Shown piece by piece: positions 1 to 6,429 of a DNA stretch of 9,667 nt. Each line of letters starts with the position of its first letter. Position 1 is the first letter of the stretch. The notes beneath the pieces are model-generated. The model was not told the DNA's origin. It did not search any database and saw nothing but the letters and a program-made list of their open reading frames with translations. The stretch is taken from NCBI GenBank assembly GCA_945897395.1, contig CAMDFE010000043.1, positions 1 to 9,667 of the forward strand, read 5' to 3'. The stretch is from Chryseobacterium gleum (GTDB taxonomy: Bacteria; Bacteroidota; Bacteroidia; Flavobacteriales_D; Sanyastnellaceae). Both the position numbers and the translations under genes were made by a program.

Positions 1-1
1 A

Positions 2-544
2 GGATATCTAAAGCTTCAAGACTACTCGCAGTCTTTGGAATTATTAACTACAGGAAGAGATTTGGTTATCGAAGATCCAGAACTGCTCTCACAGTTTTAT
101 TCTTCTCTGGGAAGTGTGTATTTCAAAACAAACAAATGGACGGAATGTGAAAATTCATTCGAGCAGGCTCTCATTCAAAACCCAGACAATGCAACTGCTT
201 TGAACAACTACGCTTATTACCTCGGACTAAAAAAAGTTCAACTCGATAAGGCGCTCGGCATCGTGCAATATGCTGTTTCAATGCAACCCAACAACGCGAT
301 TTATTTAGACACGTTCGGATTTATTTTATTTCAAAAGAAGCAGTATCAAGCATCAGTTACGCAGTTGGAAATTGCAGTTAAGTTGAATTCTACCGATCAA
401 GAAATATGGGAGCACTTAGGCGACTCATATTTCATGCTAGGAAATGAAACCAAGGCTATGGAATGTTGGAACAAAGGACTTTCACTGAATCCAACCCACC
501 CGAAGTTGAAGGAAAAAATTAATCAAAAAAAATTCATTGAGTAA
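2..544 (+). CDS. TPR-repeat protein, C-terminal part (5' end outside window)
   Basis: This reading frame is open from the first complete codon at base 2, so the start lies upstream and only about 180 C-terminal residues are present. The TTG at 35 is an internal codon and not a convincing start. The protein is a run of tetratricopeptide repeats: helix pairs with the W/Y-G-Y-F-A-P spacing recur as SLGSVYFKTNKW...QNPDN, then TFGFILFQKKQY, then HLGDSYFMLGNETKAMECW...LNPTHP. TPR arrays are protein-binding scaffolds, and no enzymatic motif is visible in this part. A TPR protein directly before a DUF4292 lipoprotein and an EnvC homologue is, to my knowledge, a recurring Bacteroidota arrangement, which suggests an envelope role; the specific partner is unknown. 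The last codons overlap the start of the next gene by 8 bases, suggesting translational coupling. Confidence 0.85.
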   Translation, partial: GYLKLQDYSQSLELLTTGRDLVIEDPELLSQFYSSLGSVYFKTNKWTECENSFEQALIQNPDNATALNNYAYYLGLKKVQLDKALGIVQYAVSMQPNNAIYLDTFGFILFQKKQYQASVTQLEIAVKLNSTDQEIWEHLGDSYFMLGNETKAMECWNKGLSLNPTHPKLKEKINQKKFIE

Positions 545-1406
545 GCATATCGTCATTCTCTTTATACCGTTTCTTTTTGCTTGCAAGAGCAAAGAGGTTG
601 TTGAGACGCAAGAGCCTTTGAAAGAAAGAACGCAGGCTTTTTTAACACGACATTTAGATAAGAATAAATTCGAATTTGAGTGGTTGGGCATGAAGCTCGA
701 TGCAGAATTCACAAGCGGTGAAGAGCAACAAGGATTTAAAGCTACTGTTCGCATGCGTAAGGATAGTGCCGTTTCTGTGAGTGTTAGTCCAGCATTGGGA
801 ATTGAAGTGCTGCGACTACTCGTAGACAAAGACAGTTTGAAAATGGTTTCCGACATACCTGGTGACAGATATGTTTTCTTAGGATCGGTAGAGCAACTTT
901 CAGATCTCGCGAAAATTGATTTGGACCTCTCGACACTCCAAGATTTATTGATTGGAAATCCAATTGGTTTAAGTCGGGAAGAAGGGAAAATGAAAAGCGG
1001 AATTGAAAAATTAGATATCGAATATTACACCTTGCTTTCACGCATGTCTCGTCGCGTAAGACGAGCAACGGAAGTTCAAGATTCATTGTCAACGCGCGAA
1101 GGCAGAAGAGTTCCCAAAAGATTAGAAGATAACGATTGGATATCTTCGAAATTTTGGATTGAATCGAATTTGTATAAGGTGGTGAAGTGTGAATTAACCG
1201 ATGTTCGTACCAAGAGAATGGTACAAATTAATTATTCTGAATTTGATGAAGAAGATCCCTCCCACTACCCGCACAAATGCAGCATTCAAATAGATGATGC
1301 AAAAGGAAAGACTTCGCTCTATTTCAAAATTATTCGAATAAACACACAGAATCACTACGATTTCTCGTTCGACTACGACAAGGACTATCCAATCAAAAGG
1401 AAATAA
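537..1406 (+). CDS. DUF4292 family lipoprotein
   Basis: A protein of 289 residues that resembles the DUF4292 family of Bacteroidota lipoproteins; its biochemical function is not known. The N-terminus has a hydrophobic core (residues 5-15) and a lipobox LFAC with the lipidated cysteine at Cys16, so it should be anchored in a membrane, most likely the outer membrane facing the periplasm. The central stretch with KDSAVSVSVSPALGIEVLR (about residues 76-94) followed by a KDSLKMV segment is the part I recognise from the family. The start is TTG at 537: there is no upstream in-frame ATG, the next in-frame methionine lies after the signal sequence, and only the TTG gives a complete lipoprotein signal. 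It overlaps the TPR gene by 8 bases and ends 2 bases before envC, so the three genes are almost certainly co-transcribed. A role in lipoprotein or envelope biogenesis is inference from context. Confidence 0.85.
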   Translation: MSKHIVILFIPFLFACKSKEVVETQEPLKERTQAFLTRHLDKNKFEFEWLGMKLDAEFTSGEEQQGFKATVRMRKDSAVSVSVSPALGIEVLRLLVDKDSLKMVSDIPGDRYVFLGSVEQLSDLAKIDLDLSTLQDLLIGNPIGLSREEGKMKSGIEKLDIEYYTLLSRMSRRVRRATEVQDSLSTREGRRVPKRLEDNDWISSKFWIESNLYKVVKCELTDVRTKRMVQINYSEFDEEDPSHYPHKCSIQIDDAKGKTSLYFKIIRINTQNHYDFSFDYDKDYPIKRK

Positions 1407-1408
1407 GA

Positions 1409-2824
1409 ATGAAAGGACTGAACAAATCACATATTTCGCATGCGCTGCTGGTGGTTATTCTTGTTTGTTCAGGTATGACTTTTCAATGGGTATTCGCACA
1501 AACGAAAAAGGCAGAGTTGACCTCCAGAAGAAGCGAGCTCAACGAGGAGATAGCTCGAACTAAACAGCTTATTAAAGAATACCAAACCGATCAACGAAAT
1601 GCTTCTGCGGAATTGACACTCTTGAATGAACAAATTCGTTTGCGCGAAGAGCTCATTCGGTCCATCAATGCTGAAGTGAGAACAATAGACGGCGACATTA
1701 AAACGGGTGAAGGAAGAGTGGTTGAGTTGGAAACGAGTATTCAAGATTTAAAATCGGAATATGGAAAAATGATATACAACAGCTATAAGCAGCGCTCGTC
1801 CTATTCGAAATTGGCATTCATTCTTTCTTCAGCCGATTTCTTCCAAGCCGTGAAGCGTGTTCAACTTTTGAAGCAATACGCTGAGAATAGAAAATTTCAT
1901 GCCCAACAAATGAAAAATGGCCAGCTAGAAATATCTGAGAATATTTCTATGTTGGAAGGAAATAAGCGAACGAAGTTGTCTCTTTCGAATGATGAATTAA
2001 GCGAGCGAAATGAAATAGCCCAGAACAAAGTTCAACAGCAAGAAAAATTGACTTCGCTAAAATCAGAAGAAGGAAAATTGCGTGAAGTTCAACGTCAAAA
2101 AGAAATTGAAAGAAGACAGTTAACGACTAAAATTGAAGATATAGTTCGTCAGGAAATTGCCGAAGAGAACGAACGTATTCGCAAGCAAGAGGCAGAGAAG
2201 GCGCGGTTGGCGGAAGAAAAGAAAAAGGAAGATCAACGCAGAGCTGCCGCGAACGCAACGGCCTCGAACAATGCGTCTGCAAATGCTGCAGGAACTTCAG
2301 CTCCTGTGAAAACAAATACACCTGTTGCTGCGGCTACTCCTCCTAAACCAATTGAAAAAGCAGCGCCGAAATTGGAGAGTGCTCCTGAAGTTATTTTAGC
2401 AAATGCAGTCTTCGAACAAAACAAGGGAAGCTTGCCGTGGCCAGTGCCTTCAGGTGCTATTGGCTCGAAGTTCGGAAGACATACGCACGAGTCCATTTCC
2501 GGAATTGAAGTGAACAACAAAGGAGTCGATTTTATAACTTCAGCGAACGCAGAAATCTATACAGTCTTTAGTGGCACTGTAACCAGCGTATTTAACATTC
2601 AAGGGGCAGGCATGAATGTTATTGTTACGCATGGCGCATACAAGACAGTATACAGCGGACTGCAGAACGTTTATGTTGCAGTAGGTTCGAAGGTAAACAC
2701 CAAAGATAAAATTGGTACGGTAGCCGATAGCGGTGAAGGGTATGTGCTTCACTTTGAATTGGGAAAAGTTTCCGAGGCTGGATGGGTTCCCCAAAACCCA
2801 GAACTGTGGTTAAAGCGACGTTAA
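1409..2824 (+). CDS. envC: EnvC-like murein hydrolase activator (degenerate LytM/M23 domain)
   Basis: A secreted or periplasmic protein of 471 residues with EnvC architecture. A signal peptide ends near VFA-Q (Ala30/Gln31). Long charged coiled coils follow (about 31-120 and 160-278), then an Ala/Pro/Asn/Thr-rich linker (279-321) and a C-terminal LytM/peptidase M23 fold (about 342-467). The zinc-site residues of active M23 enzymes are mostly lost. The HxGxD motif reads N370-K-G-V-D374, the His of the YxHL motif is Gly417, and HxH reads V446-L-H448. Only Asp374, His408 and His448 remain. In the EnvC family such degenerate domains do not cut peptidoglycan but activate N-acetylmuramoyl-L-alanine amidases during cell separation, with the coiled coil engaging FtsEX. 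By analogy this protein is an activator; its amidase partner is not in the window. The ATG at 1409 lies 2 bases after the DUF4292 stop. The gene converges with the minus-strand cluster, 3 bases from the neighbouring stop. Confidence 0.88.
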   Translation: MKGLNKSHISHALLVVILVCSGMTFQWVFAQTKKAELTSRRSELNEEIARTKQLIKEYQTDQRNASAELTLLNEQIRLREELIRSINAEVRTIDGDIKTGEGRVVELETSIQDLKSEYGKMIYNSYKQRSSYSKLAFILSSADFFQAVKRVQLLKQYAENRKFHAQQMKNGQLEISENISMLEGNKRTKLSLSNDELSERNEIAQNKVQQQEKLTSLKSEEGKLREVQRQKEIERRQLTTKIEDIVRQEIAEENERIRKQEAEKARLAEEKKKEDQRRAAANATASNNASANAAGTSAPVKTNTPVAAATPPKPIEKAAPKLESAPEVILANAVFEQNKGSLPWPVPSGAIGSKFGRHTHESISGIEVNNKGVDFITSANAEIYTVFSGTVTSVFNIQGAGMNVIVTHGAYKTVYSGLQNVYVAVGSKVNTKDKIGTVADSGEGYVLHFELGKVSEAGWVPQNPELWLKRR

Positions 2825-2827
2825 GAA

Positions 2828-3355
2828 TTAAACGAACTTAGGATCCGTTTCCATCATGTGTCCGCATGATTTGCACGTTCTCATTTCTTCATTTCCGTAA
2901 AATTCTTTGAAGCGAGGAAGGAAATCTTTTTCAATGTTTTCAAGAACAAAATAGGCGTCATGAAGGGGTTGATTGCATTTTTCACAGAACCATAAAAGTC
3001 CATCTTTTAATTCGCGCTCTGCACGTTTCACTTCGATTACAATTCCAACAGTACCTTCTCCTCTTCTCGGTTGGTGTGGAGTTCTTGGCGGAAGCAAAAA
3101 CATTTCACCTTCTTTCACTTCAATATCTACAGCTTTTCCATCTTCTTGAACGCCAATTACGACACTGCCTTCGATTTGAAAAAACCATTCTTCGGTTTCG
3201 TTGAAGTGGTAATCTTTGCGTGCGTTTGGACCGCCAACAATCATGATCACATAGTCTTCCGATTCAACATATAAATTCTTGTTCCCTATCGGAGGCTGAA
3301 GTAAATTTCTATTCTCTTCAATCCATTTTTTTAAGTTGAAAGGTCTGCGAATCAT
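2828..3355 (-). CDS. nbaC: 3-hydroxyanthranilate 3,4-dioxygenase
   Basis: A cytosolic cupin dioxygenase of 175 residues, the usual bacterial length. It opens the ring of 3-hydroxyanthranilate with O2 to give 2-amino-3-carboxymuconate semialdehyde, which cyclises spontaneously to quinolinate, the precursor of NAD. The iron ligands are present as His50, Glu56 and His94, and the substrate-binding residues as Arg46, Arg98 and Glu108. The C-terminal rubredoxin-like second iron site is also complete: CEKC at Cys124/Cys127 and CKSC at Cys161/Cys164. The motifs match the Cupriavidus-type enzyme nearly position for position, so it should be active. The ATG overlaps the stop of the upstream GGGPS gene as ATGA, so translation is probably coupled. 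No other kynurenine-pathway gene is in the window, so the rest of the pathway, if present, lies elsewhere. A role in NAD synthesis rather than nitrobenzoate breakdown is inferred, because no catabolic genes are nearby. Confidence 0.95.
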   Translation of the reverse strand: MIRRPFNLKKWIEENRNLLQPPIGNKNLYVESEDYVIMIVGGPNARKDYHFNETEEWFFQIEGSVVIGVQEDGKAVDIEVKEGEMFLLPPRTPHQPRRGEGTVGIVIEVKRAERELKDGLLWFCEKCNQPLHDAYFVLENIEKDFLPRFKEFYGNEEMRTCKSCGHMMETDPKFV

Positions 3356-4086
3356 AGGGCGTTCAATTTTTGTATTTCGAAAAGTATTTCAGGATTCTGT
3401 TCTACTGCAGTTCCCATTACAACCACATCCGCTCCTGCTTGCCACGCGGCGTGGGCTTGCTGCTCATTCACAATTCCGCCACCAACGATAACGGGAAGTT
3501 GAGTCGTCTTTTTTACCGCATAAATTAATTCTTGCGAAACTGGAAAGTCTGCACCGCTGCCTGTATCCAAATAGAAACAACGAAGTCCCAAGTATTTTCC
3601 TGCAAGCGCAGTTGCTGCCGCGACTTCAGGTTTGTCGTTCGGAAGTGGAACGGTCTGACTGATGTATATAGCGGTTGTGGTATTTCCCCCGTTAACTAAC
3701 ATGTATCCGGTTGGAATAACTTCCTGTTTCCATTCGTGTAAATACGGAGCAGAAACAACCTGATGCCCAATGAGGAATTCGGCATTTCTTCCAGATATCA
3801 ACGAAAGAAAAAGTGTGGCGTCTACGTGCTTCGTTAATTGTAAAGGGTGACCTGGAAAAAGAACCAACGGGAGAGGGCAAGATTTGCGCAAGTATTCAAC
3901 GCGCTCATTGAAATCGGAAGCCGCATTCAAGCTGCCACCCACCAATAAAAAATCTACGCCTGCTGCCTTATAGAGTTCTCCTTGCTGTATAGCATTTTCA
4001 CTGTTCCATTTATCTGGATCAATGAGAACGGCCAATTGTTTTTTCTTCGAATGAAGCAACAATTCTATTTTTCCTGCAGAGGTCAT
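3352..4086 (-). CDS. Geranylgeranylglyceryl phosphate synthase (PcrB/GGGPS family)
   Basis: A soluble TIM-barrel prenyltransferase of 244 residues. The family joins a polyprenyl diphosphate, geranylgeranyl diphosphate in archaea and some Bacteroidota, to sn-glycerol-1-phosphate through an ether bond, the first step of archaeal-type lipid synthesis. Recognisable motifs in order are LIDPDK (21-26), VGGS (49-52), FPG (77-79), NGGNTT (132-137), YLDTGSGAD (172-180), VGGGI (201-205) and GTAVE (225-229), the last two forming the phosphate-binding end of the barrel. In the family members I remember, the third residue of the YLxxGSG motif is the active-site Glu; here it is Asp174. It is closest to the larger GGGPS group found in archaea and Bacteroidota rather than the Firmicutes PcrB (heptaprenyl) enzymes, though chain length cannot be read from the sequence. 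It lies 29 bases after rel and overlaps the dioxygenase gene by 4 bases. Confidence 0.92.
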   Translation of the reverse strand: MTSAGKIELLLHSKKKQLAVLIDPDKWNSENAIQQGELYKAAGVDFLLVGGSLNAASDFNERVEYLRKSCPLPLVLFPGHPLQLTKHVDATLFLSLISGRNAEFLIGHQVVSAPYLHEWKQEVIPTGYMLVNGGNTTTAIYISQTVPLPNDKPEVAAATALAGKYLGLRCFYLDTGSGADFPVSQELIYAVKKTTQLPVIVGGGIVNEQQAHAAWQAGADVVVMGTAVEQNPEILFEIQKLNAL

Positions 4087-4124
4087 GTTTCAAAAATACG
4101 AAAGATGAAGGTGCATTAAGCAAA
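4087..4124 (-). promoter_or_regulatory. Possible Bacteroidota-type promoter before GGGPS
   Basis: Read on the minus strand, a TTTG (4124-4121) is followed 22 bases later by TATTTTTG (4098-4091), a full match to the Bacteroidota sigma factor -7 consensus TAnnTTTG, with a spacing inside the usual range. The -35-like element lies in the last codons of rel. Only 4 bases separate the -7 box from the GGGPS ATG, so a transcript starting here would be leaderless or nearly so. The match is real; promoter activity is inferred, and an AT-rich gap of 29 bases could produce it by chance. Confidence 0.4.
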
Positions 4125-6332
4125 TTCACTTTCAATACGATCGACCGTTAGAACCCCTTCTACGTCTTTGAGGTTTTTAATCAAGTGATTTAGATGCTCG
4201 GTATCGTGCACTAAAACGACCATTTTTCCTTCGAAAATACCGTCGCGCGCTTCAAATGAAATGGCGCGCATGTTTACGTTCATGTCGGTAGAAATGATAT
4301 TGGTTATTTTTTGCACGAGTCCCACGTCGTCTGTTCCAGAGAACTTCAGTCCCACTTCAAACTGAACCAAATCGTTGCTGCTCCATTTTGCTTTTATAAC
4401 GCGATAAGCATATTTACTCATGAGTTCTTGAGCGTTTGGACAATTCGTTCGGTGAATTTTTATTCCTTCCGAAACAGTAATAAATCCGAACACCTCATCG
4501 CCTGGAATTGGGCTGCAACAGACAGATAAACTGAAATCTACTGTTTGCTTGTCATCTCCAATAAGCACAGTGTCTCCGGTTGAAGGAGCCGTAGTGAAAA
4601 TGCGCGTAATTTCTTCGTGTTTTTCCTGTGTGATCTTGTCGAAACGAATCCGATCACCTTCAACGGTATGCTGTTTCAGCTTCTTTAATTCAATTCTGCC
4701 CTTCGCAATTTTGTAATAAAAATCAACGGCTGTTACGCATTGATATGCTCGAACAAACTCATCAATGTTCTTACTTCCCCAAGTAATTTTTAGTGAATTG
4801 AATCTGCGCTTTAACATTTCTTTTCCTTCTTCGGAAATTTGTTTCTTCTCTTCTTTGAGCGCGGTTTTAATCTTATGTCTTGCCGAGGCTGTGACCACAA
4901 TGTTCAGCCAATCTTCTTTCGGATGTTGTTTTTTCGAAGTTAAAATTTCAACTTGGTCACCGCTGCTAAGCTTGTAACTCAGTGGTTCTAGCTTGTGATT
5001 AACCTTCGCGCCAATGCACTGGTGGCCTATCTGCGAGTGAATGAGAAAAGCGAAGTCTAAGGTGGTTGATCCAACGGGAAGCGTCTTCAAATCGCCACTC
5101 GGCGTGAAGACATAAATCTCTTCACTGAAAAGCGAAAGTTTGAAATTGTCTATAAATTCAATTGCATTGTCACTAGGTGCCTCAAGGACATCTCTGATTT
5201 GTCCAAGCCATTTATCGAGTTTGCTTTCAGGACTTTCAACAGCGTCTTTGTATTTCCAATGTGCGGCGTATCCTTTTTCGGAAATGTCATCCATCCGTTC
5301 GCTGCGTATTTGAACCTCCACCCATTTTCCTGTAGGCGACATGACTGTAGTGTGCAGCGATTCGTATCCACTGCTCTTAGGAATGCTTATCCAATCGCGC
5401 AAACGTTCTGGACTTGGCTGATAGAAATCGGTTACTACGGAATACACCCGCCAGCAATCTGTTTTCTCCATTTCTGGGGGTGTTTGTAGAATAATTCGAA
5501 TAGCGAAAAGGTCATAGATCTCTTCGAACGGAACACCCTTCGTTTGAATCTTATTGTAAATACTGAAGATGCTTTTTGGTCGGCTTTTGATTTCATAAAT
5601 CAAACCTTGCTCATCGAGGGCTCTTCGAATAGGCAGTGTGAATTGATTAATGAATCGTGTTCGAACGGCTTGGGTCTTTTGAAGTTTCGTTACAATCTCG
5701 TCGTAGGATTCGGAATCGGTAAACTTCAAACTTAAATCTTCAAGCTCTGTTTTAATGTTGTACAATCCCAGGCGGTGGGCGAGGGGAGCGTACATGAATA
5801 GCGTTTCGCTTGCAATTTTCAATTGCTTGTCTCTGTGCATGTGATCGAGCGTGCGCATGTTGTGCAGGCGATCTGCTAGCTTAATGAGTATTACGCGCAC
5901 GTCGTCTGACAGCGTAAGTAGCATCTTGCGAAAGTTCTCGGCCTGATCACTTGAACTTAAATCTGCAACACCAGAAATTTTGGTCAGGCCGTCGATAATA
6001 ACGCGTTCTTTTTTTCCGAACTGTCTTTGAATATCATCGAGCGTTATTTCAGTGTCTTCGACAGTATCGTGCAGCAATGCGCAAACGATGCTCATGGTGT
6101 CGAGACCCAATTCTTCTGCGGCAATTTTTGCCACAGCAAGTGGATGATAGATGTACGGTTCGCCGCTCTTGCGTCGCATGTCTTTGTGGGCATCTACGGA
6201 AAGCTCGAAGGCTTTCCTTATCCGCGCACGATCGGCTCGGGTTTTCGAGCGATAACAAACGCGTAAGAGTGCGCGGTATCTGCGAAGTATTTCGCGATTC
6301 TCTTCTTCTAAATCAATTTCTATTTTCGGCAT
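4116..6332 (-). CDS. rel: Bifunctional (p)ppGpp synthetase/hydrolase Rel
   Basis: A cytosolic stringent-response enzyme of 738 residues with the full long RelA/SpoT architecture. It makes (p)ppGpp from ATP and GDP/GTP during starvation and also degrades it. The N-terminal HD hydrolase domain is intact: His63, HD at 88-89, ED at 92-93, and the segment with Asp154 and Asn158. The synthetase domain (about 230-360) has RPKS (251-254), catalytic Asp274, the GYESLHTTV motif (322-330) and Glu339. The loop that distinguishes bifunctional enzymes (RxKD) from synthetase-only RelA (ExDD) reads RLRD at 310-313, so it is basic like the bifunctional type. The regulatory half has TGS (about 405-465), a zinc-finger-like Cys605-Cys606...His627...Cys631 and a C-terminal ACT domain (about 660-738). 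Since hydrolase and synthetase residues are all present, both activities are expected. The ATG at 6332 is followed by the usual N-terminal helix. The gene leads the minus-strand cluster. Confidence 0.96.
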   Translation of the reverse strand: MPKIEIDLEEENREILRRYRALLRVCYRSKTRADRARIRKAFELSVDAHKDMRRKSGEPYIYHPLAVAKIAAEELGLDTMSIVCALLHDTVEDTEITLDDIQRQFGKKERVIIDGLTKISGVADLSSSDQAENFRKMLLTLSDDVRVILIKLADRLHNMRTLDHMHRDKQLKIASETLFMYAPLAHRLGLYNIKTELEDLSLKFTDSESYDEIVTKLQKTQAVRTRFINQFTLPIRRALDEQGLIYEIKSRPKSIFSIYNKIQTKGVPFEEIYDLFAIRIILQTPPEMEKTDCWRVYSVVTDFYQPSPERLRDWISIPKSSGYESLHTTVMSPTGKWVEVQIRSERMDDISEKGYAAHWKYKDAVESPESKLDKWLGQIRDVLEAPSDNAIEFIDNFKLSLFSEEIYVFTPSGDLKTLPVGSTTLDFAFLIHSQIGHQCIGAKVNHKLEPLSYKLSSGDQVEILTSKKQHPKEDWLNIVVTASARHKIKTALKEEKKQISEEGKEMLKRRFNSLKITWGSKNIDEFVRAYQCVTAVDFYYKIAKGRIELKKLKQHTVEGDRIRFDKITQEKHEEITRIFTTAPSTGDTVLIGDDKQTVDFSLSVCCSPIPGDEVFGFITVSEGIKIHRTNCPNAQELMSKYAYRVIKAKWSSNDLVQFEVGLKFSGTDDVGLVQKITNIISTDMNVNMRAISFEARDGIFEGKMVVLVHDTEHLNHLIKNLKDVEGVLTVDRIESEFA

Positions 6333-6429
6333 AACTACACAAATTAAAGGCTATTCTTTCAACATAAAATTGTGAAACTTATTAGCTATTAACAATGCAT
6401 GTTTTGAAAGACTGTTCTATCTTCCCCTC
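6333..6429. promoter_or_regulatory. Divergent intergenic region between rel and the outer-membrane protein gene
   Basis: These 97 AT-rich bases separate two divergent starts and so should hold promoters for both. I found no clean match to TTG-N19-TAnnTTTG. The nearest boxes are TTAATTTG on the minus strand (6347-6340, one mismatch, TTG only 12 bases upstream) and, on the plus strand, TTG (6370-6372) 17 bases before TAACAATG (two mismatches). Neither is convincing. No hairpin or operator-like repeat stands out. Confidence 0.4.

Noticed and set aside
35..37. TTG at 35 as the start of the TPR gene
   Set aside because: The frame is open upstream to the window edge with plausible coding residues, so the gene is cut by the window rather than starting here.
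482..1092. Open frames on the minus strand opposite the DUF4292 gene (482-856 and 784-1092)
   Set aside because: They lie fully antisense to a well-supported lipoprotein gene, have no recognisable domain, and have the irregular composition of shadow frames.
2819..2834. Possible bidirectional terminator between the convergent stops of envC and the dioxygenase
   Set aside because: CGTTAA/TTAAACG can pair with one bulged base and a 3-base loop, but the stem is short and AT-rich and no T-run follows on either strand.
5199..5489. Plus-strand open frame of 96 codons inside rel
   Set aside because: It is antisense to conserved Rel synthetase motifs and its translation, rich in Phe, Cys and His, looks like a shadow frame.
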